Positions 59,007 through 64,000 of a stretch of 64,000 nt of DNA are shown piece by piece. The DNA lies in NCBI RefSeq assembly GCF_016592575.1, contig NZ_AP017470.1, positions 2,180,501 to 2,244,500 on the forward strand, written 5' to 3'. Source of the stretch: Thermotomaculum hydrothermale (GTDB lineage: Bacteria; Acidobacteriota; Holophagae; Thermotomaculales; Thermotomaculaceae). The notes below the pieces were generated by a model that was given only the letters and a program-made list of their open reading frames with translations, made no database searches and was not told the DNA's origin. The translations under genes and the position numbers were made by a program. Every line of letters starts with the position of its first letter. The stretch's first letter is position 1.

Positions 59007-59882
59007 ATGATTACTTTAATAGAAAATTTTTCAAGGATTAACACCTTTTTATTTGCTCTTATATGGGTTTACTTTATAGCCTTTATTATTTACACCGTTA
59101 GCCTTTTTTCACGCTCAAAGGGATTGTACGCATTTGGAAGGATAACCCTTTTTATAGGCTTTTTAATTAACGGTTATCTGATAATCCAGAGGTGGATTCA
59201 AGCGGGAAGGCCTCCATTTAAAACTTTCTATGAATCCCTTATATTTGCGTCTTTCTGTATTATCCTGGTTTACCTTGTAATTGAGCTTTTTAGAAAGGTT
59301 AAAATTGTCGGTGCGGCTTCTATTTTAATGTCACTTGGTTGTCTTTTGTTTGCAGTGGTTAAGGTTGATGTTGAAATAATAAATCTCCCTCCTGCTCTTC
59401 AAAGCGGATGGTTTATCCCCCATGTTGTAATCTACTTTGTTGGCTATGGAGCATTGGCTGTTTCCTTTGCAACAGGTATTTTATACCTCTTTTTCCCTGA
59501 TAAGATTGAGCTAAAAGGGGATACAAAGTGGTCTAACTTTTTAATAAATGCCTTAGGTGGAGAGGTAATTGACCTTGAAGAGTTTACTCATCAGCTGATA
59601 ATTGTTGGCTTTACTTTTCTCAATTTAGGCTTAATTACCGGCTCTCTCTGGGCAAAATTTGCATGGGGAGACTACTGGTTCTGGGATCCTAAGGAAAACT
59701 GGTCGTTAATTACCTGGCTAATTTACATTAGTTACTTCCACTTACGCTATGTTAAAGGATGGAGGGGAAGAAAAGCTGTAATTTTTGCTATAATAGGTTT
59801 CCTGGCAGTGGTGTTTACATACTTAGGTATGAGTGTATTGCCAACTGCAAGTATGTCTGAACATGTTTACACGGGGAGTTAA
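59007..59882 (+). CDS. ccsA: CcsA/ResC heme exporter, system II cytochrome c biogenesis
   Basis: A 291-residue membrane protein with about eight helices. The tryptophan-rich heme-handling motif WGDYWFWDPKENWSLITW is diagnostic for the CcmC/CcmF/CcsA family. Conserved His residues flank it (HVVIYFVGYGA before; YISYFHLRYVKGW after). It binds and exports heme for attachment to CxxCH motifs by the ResB-CcsA complex. The ATG of the following zinc-ribbon gene overlaps its stop by 1 nt. Confidence 0.93.
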   Translation: MITLIENFSRINTFLFALIWVYFIAFIIYTVSLFSRSKGLYAFGRITLFIGFLINGYLIIQRWIQAGRPPFKTFYESLIFASFCIILVYLVIELFRKVKIVGAASILMSLGCLLFAVVKVDVEIINLPPALQSGWFIPHVVIYFVGYGALAVSFATGILYLFFPDKIELKGDTKWSNFLINALGGEVIDLEEFTHQLIIVGFTFLNLGLITGSLWAKFAWGDYWFWDPKENWSLITWLIYISYFHLRYVKGWRGRKAVIFAIIGFLAVVFTYLGMSVLPTASMSEHVYTGS

Positions 59883-60361
59883 TGAAAGATAACAAAAGAA
59901 AAAAAAGTATTCCTGTAAGGGAAAAGAAAAAAACAAAAACAAAGATTAAGTGTGCTATATGTGGCAAAGAAGAGACAGTGCCTTTTGAACCAAAAAGGGG
60001 GGTTGCTGTCTTATGCTGGGAATGCTATCAGGCAAAGAAAAACAGGGAGAAGAGAAATAAGGAGTTGATTAAAAGGGTAGCAGGCAAGTTTGAGATTATC
60101 TGCGAAAGGTGTGGGAGGGAAGAGATTGTTGACTATAAAAGGTTTTCAGCCCCTGTTAAACTTTGCGATAAATGTTATCTTGAATTAAAGGGCAATATCC
60201 CTAAAAAAAATAGAAAGAAAAAATTAGGTGTTTTAACAAGGATAAAGTGTTGCAGATGCGGTAAAGAAGAGTTTGTAAACTTTGTTCCAGAGGATGAAAA
60301 CACAGTACTTTGCAGTGATTGCTATCTTCTAAAAAATGAAGAAAAAAAAGAGGGGGATTAA
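59882..60361 (+). CDS. triple zinc-ribbon protein
   Basis: A 159-residue basic cytoplasmic protein with three tandem treble-clef/zinc-ribbon units of identical spacing C-x2-C-x17-C-x2-C: Cys24/27/45/48, Cys74/77/95/98 and Cys123/126/144/147. Units are separated by Lys/Arg-rich linkers. The CxxC-containing repeats resemble probable zinc-binding domains seen in many environmental genomes without known function. Basic linkers suggest nucleic acid binding. It starts at the last base of ccsA, so it is translated from the cytochrome c biogenesis transcript. Confidence 0.82.
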   Translation: MKDNKRKKSIPVREKKKTKTKIKCAICGKEETVPFEPKRGVAVLCWECYQAKKNREKRNKELIKRVAGKFEIICERCGREEIVDYKRFSAPVKLCDKCYLELKGNIPKKNRKKKLGVLTRIKCCRCGKEEFVNFVPEDENTVLCSDCYLLKNEEKKEGD

Positions 60362-60376
60362 TCCCCCTTTTCTTTT
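60346..60376. terminator. bidirectional terminator in the convergent overlap
   Basis: GGGGGATTAATCCCCC is a perfect palindrome flanked by AAAAG on one side and TTTTCTTTT on the other, so it can end transcription in both directions. It lies across the two convergent stops at 60358-60361. Confidence 0.8.
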
Positions 60377-60714
60377 AAACGGATAAAACCGTTAACCTTC
60401 ATAATTGCTATAAATTTCCCTATTCTTTCATAAACAGGTTCAACCTTTTCCCCGAATTCATTCTTTAGCATTTTTGACAGCTCAAAAACATTCTTCTGTC
60501 CGTCAATTTCATTCCAGACAAATGTCCCGACTTCGTCAAGGTGAATCCTTACATACTTGTTTTTTACAACAGGTTCAAATATTTTTCTTCCCAACTTTGA
60601 CTTAAAACGAGGGGCAAGGATTATTACCTTGCCCTCTTCATTTACCTCTGATTCACAGAGTTTTTCAGGTATCAAATCTAAAAGGTTTCTCTCTTTTTTA
60701 ACCTTTTTAGCCAT
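60358..60714 (-). CDS. PqqD-like protein
   Basis: A 118-residue PqqD-family protein: basic N-terminus, then NEEGKVIILAPRFKS, VRIHLDEVGTFVWNEIDGQKNVFELSKMLKNEFGE and IGKFIAIMKVNGFIRL, the usual strand and winged-helix layout. PqqD domains bind RiPP precursor peptides and hand them to a maturase, but many solo PqqD-like proteins without a peptide partner are known. No radical SAM maturase or precursor peptide is nearby. It overlaps the OPT transporter gene by 8 nt, so it is co-expressed with it. Confidence 0.85.
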   Translation of the reverse strand: MAKKVKKERNLLDLIPEKLCESEVNEEGKVIILAPRFKSKLGRKIFEPVVKNKYVRIHLDEVGTFVWNEIDGQKNVFELSKMLKNEFGEKVEPVYERIGKFIAIMKVNGFIRLKEKGD

Positions 60715-62728
60715 TGTTCTTCTTTGCTGCGTTAATAGGAAGTTTGATTAAAATGTAAGCGATTGGTAAAAATACCAGCAAACCACCCCATGCGCCTAAC
60801 GGCTCTCCAAGTGAGAAGTTTGGAATATGGAGTTTGTCTCTAAAGGCAACAATTGCTGCTATTCCCATTCCCATTAAAGCCTCGCCTGCAATCAAACCGG
60901 AAGCAATAAGGGTTCCAGTATTGACAAAGGTTTCATTGCCTTTATCAAGCCCGCTTTTTTCTGCAAATCTATCTGCAAGTACTCTGATGATACCGCCAAC
61001 AAATATTGCAAATGTTGATTCAAGTGGAAGGTACATTCCAACAGCGATAAGCATTGGAGATGGCGCCCCTATTAAAATCATACCAATTGAAAAGCCAATG
61101 CCTGTTAACACCAAAGGCCATGCCATCTGCCCACCGACAATACCTTCAGCAAGCATTGCCATTAAACCTGCCTGAGGTGCTGGAAGGTTAGGCCCTCCAA
61201 TTCCGCCAGGTGTTGCTGTGTGGAGAACCTGCATGGGGAAAACCATAACAAGTGATGCCGCAATAACACCGATTATACATGCAATTTCCATCTTCCATGG
61301 TGTACCGCCAATAATGTGTCCGACCTTCAAATCCTGCATAATATCTCCAGCAACGCCGGAAGATGTGCAAACAACAGCAGCAACTCCAAGTACTGCGGCA
61401 ATACCAGGTCCGCCTTTAACGCCAATGGTTACCATAATTAAAGCGGCAACAATAAGGGTTGAAAGGGTTAAGCCAGAAATAGGGTTGTTTGATGAACCAA
61501 TTGTTCCAACCAAAAATCCTGCTACTGCTGCAAATAGAAAGCCTGCAAGGGTCATAACAAGAGCGGCAACAATCGCCCCTGCTACAGATTGGCAGAAAAA
61601 GTAGTAAATCATTGCAATTGGAATAACTAAAAGAAAGATTGCAATGATTGTAAACTTGAACGGCAAATCCTGTTCAAGCCTTGAAACCTCGCTGCCCTCT
61701 TCTATCTCTTCTTTTATCTTTGACAAGTCTTTAAATCCCCTCTTAATTCCAGTCCAGAGGGATTTTCTCATACTGTAAAGGGTGTAAAAAGCACCAACAA
61801 GCATTGCCCCAACAGCGAAGGGTCTTACAATTGAATTCCAGATAGCACCGCTAATAACAGTTTCTGTTACTGTAACACCGTTTATCTGCTGTCCTATCAA
61901 TGAGTCAAATGAACCGCTGAATAAAAAGTTAAGCAAAGGGACAAACAATAGCCAGGCAAAAACACCACCTGAAAAAACAATTGCAGATGGTTTATAGCCA
62001 ATGATATAACCAACACCTAACATTGCAGGTGAAGCATTTGGTGATTTTAAAAGCATCCCCCCGCCGAATTTCTTTGACATTAATGATTTACCGTTTGTTG
62101 TTAAAAAGTTTATGGCAGATGTTTTAAAGTGAATAAACTTTGAAAAGCTGTCTTTAAAAAGTGCAAGCCCGCCAACGGGGTTTTTGATAAATTCAAGAAA
62201 AGCAGCAAAGAGTATTGAACCAAAAACATACTTTGCACCGCTTGCCCCACCCTGTCCTGCTTTAACGATTTCTGCGCATGCAACTGATTCAGGAAAGGGA
62301 AGGGTTTTGTCTTCAACAAGCACTTTTCTTAAAAATGATACAAATAAAACGCCTAAAACACCGCCTAAAAGCATTAAAACTGTGGATTCAAAATAGTGTA
62401 AATGGCTCCACAACGGCTTTCCAGTTGCAGGGTCTTTTGCAATAAGAAATGCAGGGATTGTAAATATTGCACCTGCAACAAGGGCCTCTCCAACAGCGGC
62501 TGTTGTTCTGAATATGTTTTCTTCAAGAACAGAGCCTTTAAGCCCCTTTAACACAGCCATTGCCATAACTGCAGCCGGGAAGGTCGCGGCAACTGTAAGC
62601 CCCACCTTTAATCCTAAATACGCGTTTGCGGCTCCAAGAACAACCGCAAAGATAGCACCGAAGAATACTGCTCTAAAGGTAAATTCTTTCAAATCTGTCT
62701 TTTCGGGAACAAACGGTTTGTGTTCCAA
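60707..62728 (-). CDS. OPT-family oligopeptide transporter
   Basis: A 673-residue membrane protein with about 14-16 helices and the OPT-family layout. N-terminal FRAVFFGAIFAVVLGAANAYLGLKVG, SGVAGDIMQDLKVGHIIGGTP, GGIGGPNLPAPQAGLMAML and a C-terminal GEALMGMGIAAI segment are characteristic of the bacterial branch. These transporters import peptides or metal chelates by proton symport; the substrate here is unknown. It lies 11 nt after the CpaF-like gene and overlaps the PqqD-like gene. Confidence 0.93.
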   Translation of the reverse strand: MEHKPFVPEKTDLKEFTFRAVFFGAIFAVVLGAANAYLGLKVGLTVAATFPAAVMAMAVLKGLKGSVLEENIFRTTAAVGEALVAGAIFTIPAFLIAKDPATGKPLWSHLHYFESTVLMLLGGVLGVLFVSFLRKVLVEDKTLPFPESVACAEIVKAGQGGASGAKYVFGSILFAAFLEFIKNPVGGLALFKDSFSKFIHFKTSAINFLTTNGKSLMSKKFGGGMLLKSPNASPAMLGVGYIIGYKPSAIVFSGGVFAWLLFVPLLNFLFSGSFDSLIGQQINGVTVTETVISGAIWNSIVRPFAVGAMLVGAFYTLYSMRKSLWTGIKRGFKDLSKIKEEIEEGSEVSRLEQDLPFKFTIIAIFLLVIPIAMIYYFFCQSVAGAIVAALVMTLAGFLFAAVAGFLVGTIGSSNNPISGLTLSTLIVAALIMVTIGVKGGPGIAAVLGVAAVVCTSSGVAGDIMQDLKVGHIIGGTPWKMEIACIIGVIAASLVMVFPMQVLHTATPGGIGGPNLPAPQAGLMAMLAEGIVGGQMAWPLVLTGIGFSIGMILIGAPSPMLIAVGMYLPLESTFAIFVGGIIRVLADRFAEKSGLDKGNETFVNTGTLIASGLIAGEALMGMGIAAIVAFRDKLHIPNFSLGEPLGAWGGLLVFLPIAYILIKLPINAAKKNNG

Positions 62729-62739
62729 AACAACCTCCT

Positions 62740-64000
62740 TTATTTTATAGAATCAAGGAAACTTCCTTTCTTAACAAATCCAGCCTTTCTTGCCTCTTCA
62801 AGAAATGTTGGCTTATTTCCAGTAAACTTTAATTCCCCAAAAACCTTTCCGTTTTCGTCTTTTCCTGTTCTTTCAAACACAAATATATGTTGCAGGTTAT
62901 AACTCATATCTGGTTTTAAATCCATAACTTCTGAGATAAAGTTTACCTTTCTTGAACCGTCTTCAAACCTCTTGGTGTGAACTATTATATTTATAGCTGA
63001 TGAAATCTGCTCCCTTATTGCCTTTAACGGCAGTTGAATACCGCTTTGCAATGTTGTATTTTCAAGCCTTGAAAGGGTGTCAAAAGGGGAGTTTGAGTGA
63101 ATTGTTGACATTGAGCCGCCGTGCCCTGTGTTCATTGCCTGAAGCAAGTCAAAAGCCTCTCCCCCTCTAATTTCGCCTATTACAATTCTGTCAGGCCTCA
63201 TTCTCAATGTTGAGTGAAGCAAATCCCTTATTGTAACCTCTCCCCTTCCCTTTTTATCGGCAGGCTTTGCCTCCATTCTTAAAATATGCTCTTTCTGCAA
63301 TTGCAACTCAGCAGTATCCTCAATTACTATAATCCTCTCATTGTCTGGAATAAGAGATGAGAGAACATTCAAAAGTGTTGTTTTACCTGAACCTGTACCG
63401 CCTGAAACTATGACATTCTGCTTCATTAAAATACAGAGTTCAATAAAATCTATTGCATCCTGAGTGATAGCGCCAAAGTTAATCAAATCCTGCAAGGTTA
63501 ATGCTTTTTTGGAAAATTTTCTTATTGAAACATAGGTGCCTGTCAATGCGCATGGTGGAATAACAGCGGCCACACGGGAGCCATCGTCAAGCCTTGCATC
63601 AAGCCTTGGGTTTATTTCGCTTACCTCTTTCCCTAAAGCCCTTGCTATATTTTTAACTGCAGCGACAAGCGCTTTTTCGCTTGCGAATTTTTTGTCTGTC
63701 TTTTCAATCTTTCCCTTTCTCTCAATATAAATCTTGTCGTGTCCGTTTATCATAATTTCAGAAATAGAAGCGTCTTCAAGAAAATCGTTTATGGGGGCTA
63801 AAAAAGGTCTAACATAGGCAAAGGGGTCAAACTTAAACTCAACCTGCTCTTCTTCAACAGGTGCTTCTGTTTTAAAATCCTCACCAACAATGGAAATCAC
63901 AAAATCTCCAATCTGCACACTGTCCCCAAAGGATAAATCAGCGCTTCTTTCCACTTTCTCGTTGTTGAAAAGAATTCCATTTGTGCTTTTCAAGTCTTCA
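62740..64000 (-). CDS. FHA domain-containing CpaF/TadA-type secretion ATPase, 5' end outside window
   Basis: Partial: about 420 C-terminal residues are visible and the frame is open past base 64000. The visible start is the tail of an FHA domain (STNGILFNNEKV, SFGDSVQIGDFVISI), which would bind a phosphothreonine peptide. A CpaF/TadA secretion ATPase follows: Walker A GGTGSGKTTLLN, Asp box VIEDTAELQ, Walker B IVIGEIRGGEA and His box HGGSMSTIHSNSP. Such ATPases power Tad/Flp pili or type IV secretion-like machines. An FHA-CpaF fusion suggests control by Ser/Thr phosphorylation. The rest of the tad locus would lie beyond the window. Confidence 0.92.
   Translation of the reverse strand, partial: EDLKSTNGILFNNEKVERSADLSFGDSVQIGDFVISIVGEDFKTEAPVEEEQVEFKFDPFAYVRPFLAPINDFLEDASISEIMINGHDKIYIERKGKIEKTDKKFASEKALVAAVKNIARALGKEVSEINPRLDARLDDGSRVAAVIPPCALTGTYVSIRKFSKKALTLQDLINFGAITQDAIDFIELCILMKQNVIVSGGTGSGKTTLLNVLSSLIPDNERIIVIEDTAELQLQKEHILRMEAKPADKKGRGEVTIRDLLHSTLRMRPDRIVIGEIRGGEAFDLLQAMNTGHGGSMSTIHSNSPFDTLSRLENTTLQSGIQLPLKAIREQISSAINIIVHTKRFEDGSRKVNFISEVMDLKPDMSYNLQHIFVFERTGKDENGKVFGELKFTGNKPTFLEEARKAGFVKKGSFLDSIK

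Noticed and set aside
1-64000. CRISPR arrays, insertion sequences, prophage genes, rRNA
   Set aside because: No direct repeats with spacers, transposase or phage motifs, or rRNA-like sequence were seen; the only tandem repeats are the heptamers at 25012-25060 and codon-level repeats in low-complexity proteins.

Overview
The window looks like a stretch of chromosome from a low-GC, Gram-negative, probably anaerobic or facultative bacterium. The outer membrane is implied by the Tol system (TolQ, TolR, a TonB/TolA-like protein, TolB), a glycosyltransferase family 9 enzyme of the LPS core type and PilY1-type pilus genes. Anaerobic or low-potential metabolism is suggested by a 2-hydroxyacyl-CoA dehydratase/benzoyl-CoA reductase-like system with its ATP-dependent activator, NfnAB, Fe(II) uptake by FeoAB, menaquinone synthesis by the futalosine route (MqnD) and system II cytochrome c maturation. 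I cannot place the phylum from the sequence alone; a deep-branching lineage such as Acidobacteriota is only a guess. Genes are densely packed, with many 4-8 nt overlaps. I see no CRISPR array, rRNA, insertion sequence or prophage.

Layout: 1-2943 (minus) activator plus two reductase/dehydratase subunits; 3061-3918 YqaA-like membrane protein and acylphosphatase; 4050-10556 a minor-pilin operon (PilV-, PilW-, PilX-like, PilY1, FimT-like) behind a good sigma-54 promoter match; 10641-15210 (minus) a frame-broken lipoprotein-like/TPR gene, speE, nadB and an exported Memo-family protein; 15412-18938 (minus) DtxR-family regulator, feoB, feoA and a radical SAM enzyme; 19069-21006 a FecR/DUF6600-like protein; 21035-23309 (minus) nfnA-nfnB; 23408-40686 (minus) a 17 kb run of nearly contiguous genes from mqnD through envelope genes, recN, two SPFH proteins and coaD to tolQ-tolR-tonB-tolB; 41189-45760 murJ-murG-mraY; 45947-52777 rimP-nusA-infB-ylxP-nrnA-truB and a DUF2520-like gene; 53389 tRNA-Ala(GGC); 53532-57079 NAD salvage genes; 57136-60361 resB-ccsA and a triple zinc-ribbon protein; 60358-64000 (minus) a CpaF-like ATPase with FHA domain, an OPT transporter and a PqqD-like protein.

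The most notable signal is that several genes which ought to be continuous are broken by single-base frame changes. infB needs two -1 shifts, and the TonB/TolA-like gene is split so that one -1 shift would join it. All three junctions carry, in the correct frame, the heptamer A_AAA_AAG used for programmed -1 frameshifting in dnaX. The TonB case also has an SD-like AGGA upstream and a short hairpin downstream, and its linker is encoded by a frame-changing heptanucleotide repeat. Homopolymer miscalls in the assembly are the main competing explanation, and a fourth break at a T8 run supports that caution. Other unusual items are a MurG with a ~250-residue helical C-terminal extension, a TlpA-like protein in which CxxC has become SIGS, an S41 protease homologue without a recognisable Ser-Lys dyad, a 29-codon ORF followed by nested inverted repeats, a palindromic operator candidate in the feo promoter, and a terminator placed in the leader of rimP-nusA-infB.
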